In this document: positions 11,653 to 23,503 of the stretch, one piece after another
Layout: the number at the start of each line of letters is the position of its first letter
Numbering within the stretch: position 1 is the stretch's first letter
Origin: Hordeum vulgare subsp. vulgare
Taxonomy: Eukaryota; Streptophyta; Magnoliopsida; Poales; Poaceae
NCBI RefSeq assembly: GCF_904849725.1
Contig: NC_058518.1
Span: forward strand, 210,564,741-210,628,740
Length of the DNA stretch: 64,000 bases
Direction: 5' to 3'
The notes under the pieces: generated by a model
The model's database searches: none
Told to the model about the DNA's origin: nothing
What the model saw: only the letters and a program-made list of their open reading frames with translations
Made by a program: the position numbers and the translations under genes

Positions 11653-13133
11653 TGTGTTGGTATTCCCTCGAAGCGGAAAGGGTGATGTAGCATAGCGGCG
11701 ATAAGTATTTCCCTCAGTTTTGAGAACCAAGGTATCGATCCAGTGAAGGAATATCACAAGTACCTGCACAAACACAAAGAGCTTGCTCCCAACGCTATGA
11801 AGGGGTTGTCAATCCCTTATAGATTGTCTGCCAAGTGAGAACTGAAAGCAAAAAGAAACGAAGCAAATTAAAAGCGAAAGTGGAAAGATAGGTGTGAATA
11901 GACCCGCGGGCCGTAGTGTTCACTAGTGGCTTCTCTCATGAAAGCAAGTAGACTATGGGTGAACGAATTACTGTCGAGCAATTGATAGAACCGCGCAAAG
12001 TCGTGACGTTATCTTTGGCAATGAATATATCTATAGGCATCATGTTCAAAACAAGTAGACCGATACTTTCTGCATCTACTACTATTACTCCATACGTCGA
12101 CCGCTATCCAGCATGCATCTAGTGTATTAAGTTCATGAGAACAGAGTAACGCCTTAAGCAAGATGACATGATGTATATGGACAATCTCATATGTACGATA
12201 AAAGCCCATCTTGTTACAATTGATGGCAACAACACGATGCGTGCCTTGCTGCCATTTTTGTCACTCGGAAAGGTCACCACACGGTATGAACCCAAAACCA
12301 AGCACTTCTCCCATTACAAGAATCATAGATCTAGTTGGACAAACAAAACCGAAGACTCAGAGAGACTTACAAGGATATCAAATCTTGCATATAAGAAATT
12401 AGCAAAGACTCAAATATATATCATAGATAATCTGATCACAAATCCAGAATTCATTGGATCTCGACAAACACACCGCCAAAGAGGATTACATCATATAGAT
12501 CTCCATGAAGATCATGGAGAACTTTGTATTGAAGATCCAAGAGAGAGAAGAAACCATCTAGCTACTAACTACGGACCCGTAGGTCTGAAGTGAACTACTC
12601 ACGAGTCATTGGAGGGGCGATGATGTTGATGAAGAAGCCCTCCAACTCCAAAGTCCCCTCCGGCAGGGCACCGGGAAGGGTCTCCAGATGAGATCTCGTG
12701 GAAACGGAAGCTTGCGGCGGCGAAAAAGTATTTTCATGGTTCCCTCGATTTTTTCTGGATTTTTAGGGAATTTATAGGCCAAAGACCTAGGGCACGGGAG
12801 CGCCACGGGGGCCACAAGCTTGGTTGCCGCGGCCTCCCCCTAGCGCGGCAACAGGGCTTGTGGGCCCCCTATGGGCCCACTTTCTTGGCCCTCAAGACTC
12901 CCGATCTTCTTCCGTTCTGGAAAAAAATATTTCGGGGATTTTATTCCGTTTGGAATCGGTTCCATAATCAGATCTGAAAAGAGTCAAAAACACAGAAAAA
13001 ACAGGAACCCGCACTTGGCACTGGATTAATAAGTTAGTCCCAAAAAAGATATAAAAGGTAAACAAAACATCAAAAGTTGACAAGATAACAACGTGAAACC
13101 ATCAAAAATTGTAGATACGTTTGAGACGTATCA
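11653..13133 (-). repeat. 5' LTR of Gyp-1 (about 1481 bp)
   Basis: On the minus strand it begins TGATACGTCTCAAACG at 13133. It ends near 11653 (GAATACCAACACA), after the conserved stretch GGTTCTCAAAACTGAGGG. The outer edge is firm. The inner edge is placed by the CA end and could be off by a few bases. The partner LTR is off-window. Long ORFs here are not supported as genes. Confidence 0.78.
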
Positions 13134-13360
13134 ACAACCTCTCTGAACTCGTTGGGAGCAAAATCATTTGTTGTGTGTGCAGGTCCACGTCTTCTGCTAG
13201 CGCCAGAGCAGCGTACACCTACTTGTTGATCCTCGGAGTCCTCCTGGTTCGATAAACCTTACAGTCCCCATGTAAGGGAAATCTGCTACTAACTGCATCT
13301 CCACCTTCCACTTGGGGTAACCAACGAGGGGCGAGAAGTCTATCCATCAACTCGTCATCA
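13134..13360 (+). repeat. 3' end of the Gyp-2 5' LTR (227 bp remnant)
   Basis: It matches 20020-20246 over the same length and ends CAACTCGTCATCA. It starts at the ACAAC target site where Gyp-1 inserted. Confidence 0.9.
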
Positions 13361-13368
13361 AGCAAATT

Positions 13369-13388
13369 TCTGGCCATGTTGCCGGGGA
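13369..13388 (+). other. Primer binding site of Gyp-2
   Basis: TCTGGCCATGTTGCCGGGGA lies eight bases after the LTR end. It is a mutated form of the Athila-type TGGCGCCGTTGCCGGGGA site (tRNA-Asp type). Confidence 0.75.
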
Positions 13389-13534
13389 CTCCAGTGTTCA
13401 AGATAGGGGAGTTGCACACTATCCTTTACCTTTGTTTCTAGTCTTCTTAGTTTGCTCTCTAGTTTTTTCTTTAGAGTCTTATACTAAAAACCACAAAAAA
13501 ATTAGTTGCTTTGTTCTTGCTTGTTGCTGCTACT

Positions 13535-15578
13535 ATGGGTTCCACTGAGAACACTAAGTTGTGTGACTTTACTAGTCACAACAACAATGACTTTATCTGC
13601 ACTCCTATTGCTGCTCCCACCACTAAGGCGACCTCCTATGAGATTAAACCTGCTTTACTGAACCATGTTATGAAAGATCAATTCTCCGGTGCTGGAGATG
13701 ATGCTGCTTTGCACTTGAATAACTTTGTTGAGCTTTGTGATATGCAAAAGTACAAAGAAGTACATGGTGATATTTTTAAACTTAAGCCTTTTCCTTTCTC
13801 CTTGGGAGGAGGAGCTAAAGTGTGGCTTCAATCTTTGCCTAGGAATAGCATAGATTCTTGGGATAAGTGCAAACATGCTTTTATTGGGAAGTATTACCCG
13901 GCTGCTAAGATTATCCAGTTAAGAAGTAAAATTATGAATTTTAGGCAGCTGGATAATGAACAAGTTGCCCAAGCTTGGGAACATATGAAATCTCTTGTTA
14001 AGAAATTCCCTACACATGGTTTGACTACTTGGATGATTATCCAAACTTTCTATGCAGGATTGAACTTTACCTGACGGAATCTGTTGGACTCGGCCGCGGG
14101 AGGAACCTTTATGTCAACTACACTTGGTTATGCCACGAAACTATTGGACGAGATGATGAAAAATTATTCTCAATGGCACACCAAGATATCTCCAACAGGT
14201 AGGAAGGTAAACTCTGTTGAGGAGATCTCCTCCCTTAATGATAAGGTTGACATGATCATGTCTTTACTTACTAAGCAAGCTCCTATTGATCCTCATGATG
14301 TTCCTTTAAATTATTTGGTTGCACAATAAGGAGAGGAAGTTGATGTTAATTTTATATCTAGGAACAACTTTAATAATAATGCTTATACGAGTAATTTTGG
14401 TAGCAATCCTAGACCGTCCCCATCCAACAACTATGGGAAGAACAACACTTATCCTAGCACCATAAACTCCACTTCTGAATTAGAGAGCATGCTTAAAGAC
14501 TTTATCCCTTCTCAAAAATCCTTCAACAAGAGTGTAGAAGAGAAATTAGAAAAATTAGATAGTCTCTCTTTGAAGGTAGACAACATACCTCATGATGTAG
14601 AGATGTTTAAAATTAGAACCTCCCCCCTTGAGGAAAGGAAAACTACACCCATGAATGTTATCCAAGTCTAAATTAATGAGAACATAAGAATGCTAGCCAC
14701 ACTTAAAGATAGATGGGCTAGAGAAAAATAAGAGGGAGATAGGATTAAGAGACTTCCTAGACACACTACCCTTGCTACTATACAAGTTGTTGAGGATCTT
14801 ACAACTTTTAGCACCCATCACATCCCTAGTCTCAATGGACATATTAATGGTGATGCTAATACCTCAACTTTAGGACAAGAAGGTCCTTTGAACTTGGTAC
14901 CAAAAAAATGAGATTAAATGACATCACCACCACTTTAATTAATGGTAGTAATCTTAACTTTGATAATTGTAGTCTTTCCAAAGTTATCACCTTTTTGCAT
15001 AGAATGGCTAAAGACCCCCACACTAGTACACTCAATATTTCCTTCACCGAGCATATTACCAATGCTCTTATGAAAGCTAGGGAGGAGAAGCTCAAGCTAG
15101 AGACTTCTATTCCTAGAAAACGAGAAGATGGTTGGGATCCTATGGTCAAGATTAAATTGAATAATATCTCTTGCTTTTCTTTATGTGATGTTGGAGCTAG
15201 TGCCTCCGTTATGCCCAAAAGAATGTATGATATGCTTGATTTGAAACCTTCTAATCAATGTTCTTTTGGTGTTTTTCTTTTTGATTCTTCCATAAGAAGC
15301 ATTTAGGGAGAATTGATGATGTTCTTATTATTATCAGTGATAATTATGTTCCCGTTGATTTTCTTATTATGGACATTGAGTGTGATCCCTCATGTCCAAT
15401 TATTTTGGGACGTCCTTTTCTCTGCATCGGTGGAGCTATCATTAACATGAAAGAAGGGACCATTAGATTCCACTTTCCCCTTAAAAAGGGAATGGAACAC
15501 TTCCCTCGAAAGAAGATTAAGTTACCTTATGAGTCTGTTACTCGGGCAAGTTACACTTTTGGAGTTGATAATACTTGA
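13535..15578 (+). pseudogene. gag-pro: Gyp-2 gag plus aspartic protease (multiple stops and frameshifts)
   Basis: ATG 13535 opens MGSTENTKLCDF, homologous to the Gyp-1 start. The gag domain covers 13640-14070 (FPFSLGGGAKVWLQSLP, SWDKCKHAF). In-frame stops are TGA near 14072, TAA at 14327 and more between 14670 and 14910. An Asn-rich linker follows at 14330-14480. The aspartic protease resumes at 14908, with the catalytic CDVGASASVMPK at about 15184-15220. It is shifted in frame near 15300 and ends after LGRPFLCIGGAIINMKEG and FPRKKIKLPYESV at 15578. This copy is more decayed than Gyp-1, as expected for the older host element. No pol domains follow. Confidence 0.85.
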
Positions 15579-18500
15579 TCTTTTTACATCATGCCTAGCT
15601 CAAACGCATAAAAGAAAGCGCTTGTTGGGAGGCAACCCAATTTGTTTTTACTTTCAGTTTTAGTGGTCTTGAGGCTTGTTACTACTGTATCAACATCATT
15701 ATATCTTTATATTCAAGCTTTGTGCCATGTTTTAGCCTCCGGTTGCAAGAAAGTTCAAAAGTTGTAACATGCTGTCCAAAAACAGATTATGTCTGCTTCA
15801 TGGACAAATTCGCCAAAAATCACCAGATCATCTTTTCGATCTGAATTGTTTTGAAAGTATGATCTATATAATTGTGTTTCTATCGTCTGTTCAGAGTTTT
15901 TTGATTTAAGTTGAAGAAGTGCCCCAAAAAAATTATTTACTACCTCATGTTCTGTTTTTCCTAGATTCTGCCTTGTTTTGCATTTTCATTGTTTTGCAAA
16001 TCTTAAGCTTTCTTTTCCTTTGAAAAAACCATTTGGCAATCTTGAGAAACAGTAGCTCTTCATGAAAATCTTTATTACCAGTAGAGAATAAATTATTTTA
16101 TTATGGGCACTAACCACTCTAATCAGCTTATGATGAGTTTCGTATGAAGGGAGTTTTCGAGTATGCGATGGAAGATGATGAAAGAAGATCCAGGAGTGTC
16201 AAGCGCTCAAGCTTGGGGATGGCCCCATGCAACCCCAATAAATATTCAAGGATACTTAAGTGTCTAATCTTGGGGATGCCCCTGGGCATCCCCTTCCCCG
16301 TCAACAATCATCAGTTCGTCCTTCTCCATGCTATATTGTTATCACTTCATATGTTATGTGCTATGCTTGGAGCAACCCGCTCTTTACTTTTTAGTTTTTT
16401 TTAGTTTTTATTGCTGTTCATAACAAGTTGGAACCTAGCCTTCTTTGTTTGGGAGAGAAACACGCTCCACTCCACCCTAGAACACATCATAGGTTTTCAT
16501 GCTTATCTTTTTGTGTGTTCTTTATCTTTTCATAGCTGGTGTCATGCTTAGCTCTTAGTTTTCATGCTTTATCTTTTTGAGAGCCTTTATTTAGGTTGCT
16601 TTTCGAACTCTCTTGAGTTATCATGCTTATCTTGTTTAGAGAGTTGGCTTGTTTCATTAAGTTGTGTGTCTTACATGAGTAGGTAACTGAGGTTGCTATT
16701 TAAGTATAGTAGTAACTTGCAATAGTTTTGAGGTATTTATTTGAGTAATTTTTGGACTATTGGTGTCAAGAGCTTGAGACTATTAGTGATAGGTGTCATA
16801 TTTGGGGAATTTCATGTGTATTTTCAAAAACAAATAAAATAGTTGAGAACTCTAGCTACTAGATTGATCGCTAACCTATGGAGGGGTTGGAATATATAGA
16901 GTACCCTCACGTTATCATGGGTCGAGGATGCGCAAGGATAACCAAACGCCCAAATACTCCTCCTATGGGTACTTGTCTCTTTTTGAATCTCCTGACTAGA
17001 TAGAGAGTTACCTATATTAAGTGCATGAGTTCTTCGGACTAATGCGAGTATTCGATTGTTGGCACTTCCACCATCCATATTTTGCTAGCCTCTTCGGTAT
17101 CGTGCATTGACCTTTCTCATCTTGAGAGTTAGTGCAAACTTCGCCGGTGCATCCAAACACTTGGCATGATACGCTCTGTCATCATAAGCCTCGTTATATC
17201 CTTCCTGAAAACAGCCACCATACCTACCTATCAAGGCATTTCCATATCCTTTTCGAGATACATTGCCATGCAACATCCACCATCTCATGACTTGATCTTC
17301 ATGTCATACATGCTTTTTCTTGATCAAGGAGCCGCATGCTAGTTGGGACTTGCCCTTATTATTGCTACATGATGTGCTAGTTTCATTGCATATCCTGCTA
17401 CACTGGCAGATGCATGATCTTCATGTCATACATGCTTTTGCTTGATCGAGGAGCCGCATGCTAGTTGGGCCTTGCCCTTATTATTGCTACATGACGCGCT
17501 AGTTTCATTGCATATCCTGCTACACTGGCAGAGGCATACATTTTCTTACATCATGATAGTTTTCATTTGTCTTTATGTTGAGTACTTCTTATAAAGTGTG
17601 AAGATCTTCTTTTTATTATTGTAAAACATAGAGTGTTGCCCTTAAGTGAGGAAAAGATCCCAAAGAGGACAAATTAAAAGATCCCAAAGAGGACAAATGA
17701 GAGATAAATAGAAAGAGCCAAAGAGGCAACAAAAAAATAAAGAAAAAGAAAAAAAGAAATAAAAAGACAAAAGAGGGCAACACTACTATTCCTTTTGAAA
17801 GATCCACACTTGTACTCCATGATTATATTTGTACTCCATAGAGATTATCATTCATGAATAACTATGTGGGGAACCTAACACTATAGAACTTGCCTTGTTT
17901 ATTTCAATGACGATCCTCCTGAAATGAGCTCTAGGTCTTCATGAGCAAGCAAGTTGGATGCACCCCCACTAGTTCCATCGGAGAGCTTAGCTTTGCTCCT
18001 ATGTGCATCCGTTGCATGGCAATCCCTACTCCTCATGTCATATCTATCATTTGGCTTTCTCCCGCATATGATTGTCATCAATGATGTAAGACTTTCACAC
18101 CTTTTTTGTCTTCCTTCCCCATCATTATTCTCTTTGTCATCCTAAGTGCTAACATATCTTGGTTGCGCTCATCCATTGCATGAGTGCTCAAAGTCGAAAG
18201 GGAGAGGATCATTTTGACTTGTGCCTGACAAGTGGTCTGGGGATGAGTTAAAATAAGATTCCGAAGGAAACCAAGTGTGAAAGTTTAGTAGATTGAGTTC
18301 TCAATTAAACTAAGAAATATTTTTATGCTCTAAACCCATCTCCCATTTCTTGCACACAAACACCACTTGGAGACATTCGAGTCATGGGCAGCGAGACCTC
18401 TTGCACCTTTATGTTCTTACTTTGCTAAATTCAATAATAAATATAGAATCTTGCTTGTTATTTTCTTGACTTGAATTGCATATCTTACTTGCTATACTTT

Positions 18501-18592
18501 GAAGTTCTTATATGTGCGTTAGCATGTCACCACAGAAATTATTTGTGTTATCATTTACCTACGCGACGACGAGGAGGAATTAAACTTGAGGA
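15579..18592 (+). other. Gyp-2 3' non-coding interior
   Basis: About 3 kb with no credible coding frame. It begins with the inverted repeat TTGGGAGGCAACCCAA (15625-15640). It has a strong hairpin GGGGATGCC...GGGCATCCCC at 16272-16293, a 122-bp tandem duplication (17294-17537) and an A-rich tract (17690-17770). It ends in a purine-rich stretch GAGGAGGAATTAAACTTGAG that could be the polypurine tract before the 3' LTR. Confidence 0.65.
17294..17537 (+). repeat. 122-bp direct tandem duplication
   Basis: Two units, 17294-17415 and 17416-17537, both start GATCTTCATGTCATACATGC and end CACTGGCAGA(T/G)GCAT. They differ at only a few positions, so the duplication is recent relative to the decay of the element. 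Confidence 0.85.
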
Positions 18593-20246
18593 TGTTTATA
18601 CGTCCCAAACGTATCTATAATTTCTGTTTGTTCCATGATCTTTTCAGTGACATTGTTATATGTTTTCCTACACTTTCATGCGTTTTTACACATATTTGGA
18701 CTAACTTACTAACTCAGTGCACCTAGTGCCAGTTTATGTCTGCTGATTTTTTTTGCAGGGACTTTTACCCAATTTACACAGCCCCAAAAATTCTGAGAAA
18801 AATATATAAAAATCTGCGTGACGGAAGCTTCACGAGGCATCAAGTGGGGCCAGAGGGGATCCACGGCTCGCCCAGGAAGCCACCCTGCATGGGCCACCTC
18901 CTGGCCGTGCCACCAGGGCGCTTGGGTTGGGCCCACCTCCTCTGGTGCCCTCCTTCGGCCTATATGTACCTCTCCGAGAGAAAACCCTTACAACAGATCC
19001 AGAATCGTGAATTTCTCCACCGTTCCGCCGCCGCAGCGCTTCCGAGATCAGGAGCGCCAGAAGACCTCTTCCCAGCACCCTGCCGGAGGGAGGATTGACC
19101 TTCGGGAGCTTCTCCACCACCATGGACGCTTCTCGGACGTTCCGTGAGTAGTCCTCCTTGGACCATGAGTCGATGACCAGTAGCTATGTGATGTCTTCGA
19201 TCCAATCTTGTGCTTCAATGCTTAGCAATTGTGAGCTTCCCTGCATGATCAAGGAATCTATAATTTACCTGTTGTTGCTATGCTTGGTTTGCTGGAATCC
19301 AATGGATTATGAGATTATGTTCAGATTGTGATGGATTATATATTTGGTTCTCCTTTTATATTGTGTTCTTGAGTTATTCATGCATATTCTCCGTTGCTCT
19401 TTATTGCTTTGGCTGAGTAGTAGAGTATAACTCCAAGAGGGAGCATTGTGCATGATTGTGGGTTCATGCCCATGATGTCTAGCTTGAGTGACGGAAACAT
19501 GAGACCAGGGGATGTGTTGTTGCCACCAGGGAGAAAACAATGGTGCTTGTGACCACGGTTGCAAGGAATGTTTACCTTACGCAAAGTTCGTTAATGTAGT
19601 TGTCCGTTGCTTTGAGTTTACACTTTGGATGGGGCTCACAACTTAATACCAGCGAGATGTTCTGGATAGATATCTCAAGGTGGATGATTAGAGAGTAGAT
19701 GCTGATGGATAAATGGTCTACTTGTCTTCGCGTACTACCCATTACTTTTGAGCCTCTAAATTTCTGGTAGCATGATTAGCATTGCGGTGCGTTTATAATT
19801 CTGTCAATTGCCCAGCTGTAATTTGTTTACCCAGCATAGTTGTTTATCGTCTTTTGGGAGAGAGACATCACTAGTGCACATCATGGGACTCTGGTCTATA
19901 TTACCACCATTGTTTACACCTCCACCATTTACTGCTTTTATTTACTTTTCCGTTGCAATCACTATCGCTATTCCCGCTTGTGTTTTGATGATTTGCAAAC
20001 TACAAGGCCAGAGAGATTGACAACCTCTCTGAACTCGTTGGGACAAAAATTATTTTTTGTGTGTGCAGGTACACGTCTTGTGCTAGCGCCATAGTAGCGG
20101 ACACATACTTGTAGATTCTCGGAGTCCTCGTGGTTCGATAAACCTTACAGTCCCCGTGTAAGGGAAATCTGCTGCTGACTACATCTCCACCTTCCACATG
20201 GGGTAACCAACGAGGGGCGAGAAGTATATCCATCAACTCGTCATCA
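18593..20246 (+). repeat. 3' LTR of Gyp-2 (1654 bp)
   Basis: It starts TGTTTATACGTCCCAAACG at 18593, a drifted form of the TGATACGTC start, and ends ACTCGTCATCA at 20246. The last 227 bp match the 5' LTR remnant. The GC-rich centre (18830-19150) yields overlapping ORFs in several frames that I do not call as genes. Confidence 0.85.
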
Positions 20247-21996
20247 CTTTCCCACGTCCACCTTCTCGTAGTTGACATCGTACAATATGGTGCATGAGGT
20301 TTCGTCGGCCTGCAAAGACATGACTACGATGTCACACATCCAAAAGGCGACTGAAACGAAAGGCTATATAGACATGCTGGTGAAGAGTGTATGACGCGTA
20401 ACTACTGTGATGGCGTCGAGCTCAGTCAAAGACGAAGCCCCGTCGAGCACACCAGAGACGGAGGACGGGCTGCTCTGAACCGGAGCGAGCCCAGGTATGG
20501 GAGCATCTGTGGTTGCGTGAGCAGATGCTGGTGGTGCGATGTTCACCGAATTGCTCCCGACAAAGCTGAGAAGGGGAAAGTCCTTTGGCCATTTTGCTGG
20601 GTTCCTCCTCACAAATTCAAAAACTGCCAGAACCAATTGGCCCAAGTAAGCTACCATAGCTGCATTGACCTTATCGTCGATTACCTTGGCCAGCTCTTCT
20701 TTGGTCTCAACTTTGCTCTTATCGACCTCTTACACGAACTTCTCGTCGATGGTCTGTTGAGAAAGCTGTCATCTCTGCTTTTTTTCCTCCGGCTTCTCGT
20801 GGTAGCACTTCATCCATGAGGCGCCATCTCCGACACTGTGCACACGTACATAAGATGGAGGTTTGTCCACGAAGATATTTTGAAGTATGTTCACGGCCCG
20901 GTTGAACGGGTTGTCCCACTTGGGTCTCGCCGACGACTAAGACGACTCGTCGCTTTCAGCTACCTTTTGGTGCTTCTCTTTCTGAAAAAGGAATGTGGAT
21001 GGTTTATAAATATGACAAAACTTGTTGTCGAATTGATTGGAAGATAATTAATATAAGGTGGTAATAGAACAATTACCGGTAGTCTCATGAACTCCCTCAT
21101 GTCCGGGTCTGTGGAAAAGACCTTATTGACGGGGCCCACTGGTCTCAGGCCCTGATCCAGTCACGCTCCTACGGGTCGGTGAACTCCGCCAAGGGGTGTG
21201 GGATTCCGTGTATTTCACGTTCAGCGTCCTCTTTGGCGCATACATGCCTCTTCCCCTCGTAACCATGGCTTCTGAGGTGGTGGGCAGGCGTGTTCCTGGC
21301 CTGTAGCTCCTTCATTTTCTCCGACTTTTTCTACGCTTCTTATGTAGAGCAAGTCTCCTTGAATTTTTTGAAGTCCTCTTCCGTTAGTGATGAATTATCA
21401 TCATGAATGTTGGACCATGGTTCATTGTTCTGAATCAATTTTTTCACCCTCACTTTCCAGGCGGACAAGGCGTTGGTGAACGTCACCATTGCCTTGCTTA
21501 TTATCTTTGTAATGGGTTCGTCATCCCATGGAAGTTCACTTGGAGTCCGCCAGGGGAACAAGAACCTATTGTGCAACATCATTAGGAGTGTGTGCTCCAT
21601 ATGTGGTATCTTATTTAACTTTTTGTCGTTGATGTTCGCGGTTTCCCTAAGGATGCATCCTAGTTGATAGCCATAGCACCTGCACGCTGACTCCGGCGCC
21701 ATTGGCTTTAATTTTGTGGTGTGCATCGCTGTGACCACAATTTGTCCGGTGGCGAGCGCGTTTGGTTTTGTTGCCCTCTTCGGCTTCGGTCCTTCACCGG
21801 GTACGTCACCATCATCACCGTTCTTGGTTCCGGAGCCATTATCGCTACCGGTGGCAGTGTCGGTGTCGGGGTTGGTCTCATTGCCACCCTGCATCCACAT
21901 GTCCCGTTGGTCCAGGTAATCAAAAAAATGATTTGCTTCCTCAAAATGGTCTTGCTCGTGGCGACCAGAACCCCCGGCTTTGTCGTGGCTATACAT
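20247..21996 (-). pseudogene. CACTA-1 ORF2 (plant transposase-associated, TNPA-like), degraded
   Basis: ATG 21996 opens MYSHDKAGG and HFFDYLDQRDMWMQ, followed by an acidic Asp/Gly/Asn tract, a basic KPKRATKP stretch and a conserved core (21340-21700: CRCYGYQLGCILRE, LPWDDEPITKII, TFTNALSAWK). Degraded sequence at 20690-20920 has another matching frame (WDNPFNRAVNILQ). A further part lies at 20364-20657. A last exon (20247 to about 20310) follows a 3' splice-like TTTGCAG and reads ADETSCTILYDVNYEKVDVG up to the Gyp-2 insertion. In En/Spm elements the second protein binds terminal repeats; that role is inferred from family. Domain name (PF03004-like) is from memory. Confidence 0.65.
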
Positions 21997-23503
21997 ATTA
22001 ATTTCCTATGATTATTTAAGTATAATAGTTTAATTCTAGGCTGAATAACATGAATAATAAAAGGGGGCTATATTTGGTCGGAGTATTGATTCATTCCCCT
22101 TCCCGGCAATTCCCGGGCACTCCATATGTCCTAGTTTCTAGCACAAGTCATGTCGAAATTCATTGAAATTTTTGGCATGACCTTTGCTAAAAAGTGGACA
22201 CATGGAGTGCGTGAAATTTGCCGGAACAGAAATGAATCAAGATTCTGACAAAACATAGGCTACTCAGACATTCCGGCAAAACTTAATATAATGTCTAACA
22301 CACACAAAAGAGTGAAATGCTGCCTATAATAAAACAACCATGATGTATTTCATAAAATTGGTCATGGTCTTAATTAATAAAAGTGCCATACTACCTACAA
22401 TAAAACTACCATCATCTAATTAATAATAAAAGTGTCATGATATGTACCACGTAGCATGCAAAGGGGTAGCTCATTTTGTCTCAGGTAGCATCAACCATAC
22501 TTACACCCATTTGGGTTAGTCGAAGACCAAGAAAAGAGGCTTTCTCCAACCAAGTAGGAATTTTCACCTACCCTAAGCATGTTAAATGCCCCACCCACAT
22601 GTTGCATATCTTTGATAGTTGCCTACAGGGACAAGAGAACGTTGGTGGATCTTCAGATCCAACTATAAGATAAGAGCCCTCAACAGCAAAGAACACAAGG
22701 AATGGACACAACTTGAGATGTGATTATGACTGAAGGAAGCAACAATCAAATGATAAGGGTCCCTAGCCCCCTATAAGCAGCAAAAGCAAAGTCAAGTGAG
22801 GCAAACTTGCGGGGCACTGCAAGCCATCATTCACCCACTAGAATGCACATGCCCATCCCCTACCTACCGTATGATCCACTAGAACAACATGCTAAAAAGA
22901 GAATGAATGGATAAATAAAGTCGCATTAGTATGGGTTGTCATGCTTAGGTGTTCTACATCTACATCTACCACCTCTTCCCTAGCTCTGAAATAGCATAGC
23001 ACAATTTGACTGGCGTTTTTGAAGAGCTTAGCCAACTGATATTAGCCGGCCGGGAGCACACTTCTGATTATACAAATCCACACTTGCTTTCTCTGCCATG
23101 TCCCCATTCTCATTTTATCCCAGCACCCAACTTCTGGTTGTAAACTCCACTTGTCTTTCCTTCCCCCAAAAACACATGTCTGACACTGAACTATAGCCAT
23201 CCCAAGATGTAAAGAGCACCATCGGCCTGCTAGTGGGGTTTGAACTACTACATGTACAAAAAAAGTTAGGTCCATGGAATAATGGCATGTGTAGCGATCT
23301 AGCAATCCTGGTGACTCATATTTCGAGTTTGCAAGACTCTACAACATCGTCGGAACCGATGACTCGAGCGCATGCCACGCGACAGCCACGCGATGGCGAA
23401 TACAACGATGATGGCACGCATGCGGAGAGGGGGGAAATGCAAGAGTGGAGGGAGAGGGGGAGTGGAGGTAGATGGGGAGAGGCAGGAGTGGAGGGAGAGG
23501 GGG
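21997..23503 (-). other. CACTA-1 non-coding sequence upstream of ORF2
   Basis: No coding frame is seen. 22165-22265 resembles 62283-62395, upstream of the transposase ORF (shared TTTGGCATGACC and GAAATTTGCCG blocks). 23340-23503 is GC/GA-rich (GGAGGGAGAG repeats), like the leader that resumes at 51468 across LARD-1. Confidence 0.55.

Larger units (their letters stand above)
8191..13133 (-). mobile_element. Gyp-1: Athila-type Gypsy retrotransposon, left part beyond Sire-1 and off-window
   Basis: It contains a 5' LTR (11653-13133), a leader with reiterated primer-site motifs, a gag-protease ORF (9303-11242) and non-coding downstream sequence interrupted by Sire-1 at 8190. The LTR begins TGATACGTCTCAAACGTATC on the minus strand, the hallmark of the Sabrina/WHAM group of Triticeae Gypsy elements (from memory). 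The right end abuts ACAAC (13134-13138). The intact Gyp-2 3' LTR shows the uninterrupted site at 20020-20024, so Gyp-1 inserted into the Gyp-2 5' LTR. No pol is seen in the part present. Confidence 0.85.
13134..20246 (+). mobile_element. Gyp-2: Athila-type Gypsy element without pol
   Basis: Complete apart from the part of its 5' LTR left of the Gyp-1 insertion. Order: 5' LTR remnant (13134-13360), primer site, degraded gag-protease (13535-15578), 3 kb non-coding (15579-18592), 3' LTR (18593-20246). The remnant and the end of the 3' LTR are collinear over exactly 227 bp. The element interrupts an exon of CACTA-1 ORF2 at 20247; a candidate duplication CTTTC (20247-20251) cannot be paired because the left side is off-window. 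With no RT or integrase anywhere in its 5.2 kb interior it is non-autonomous. Confidence 0.88.

Noticed and set aside
12168..12593. 141-codon plus-strand ORF
   Set aside because: It lies antisense inside the Gyp-1 LTR and has no recognisable domain.
18736..19147. Several overlapping ORFs of 97-120 codons
   Set aside because: GC-rich centre of the Gyp-2 LTR, open in many frames at once; no domain.
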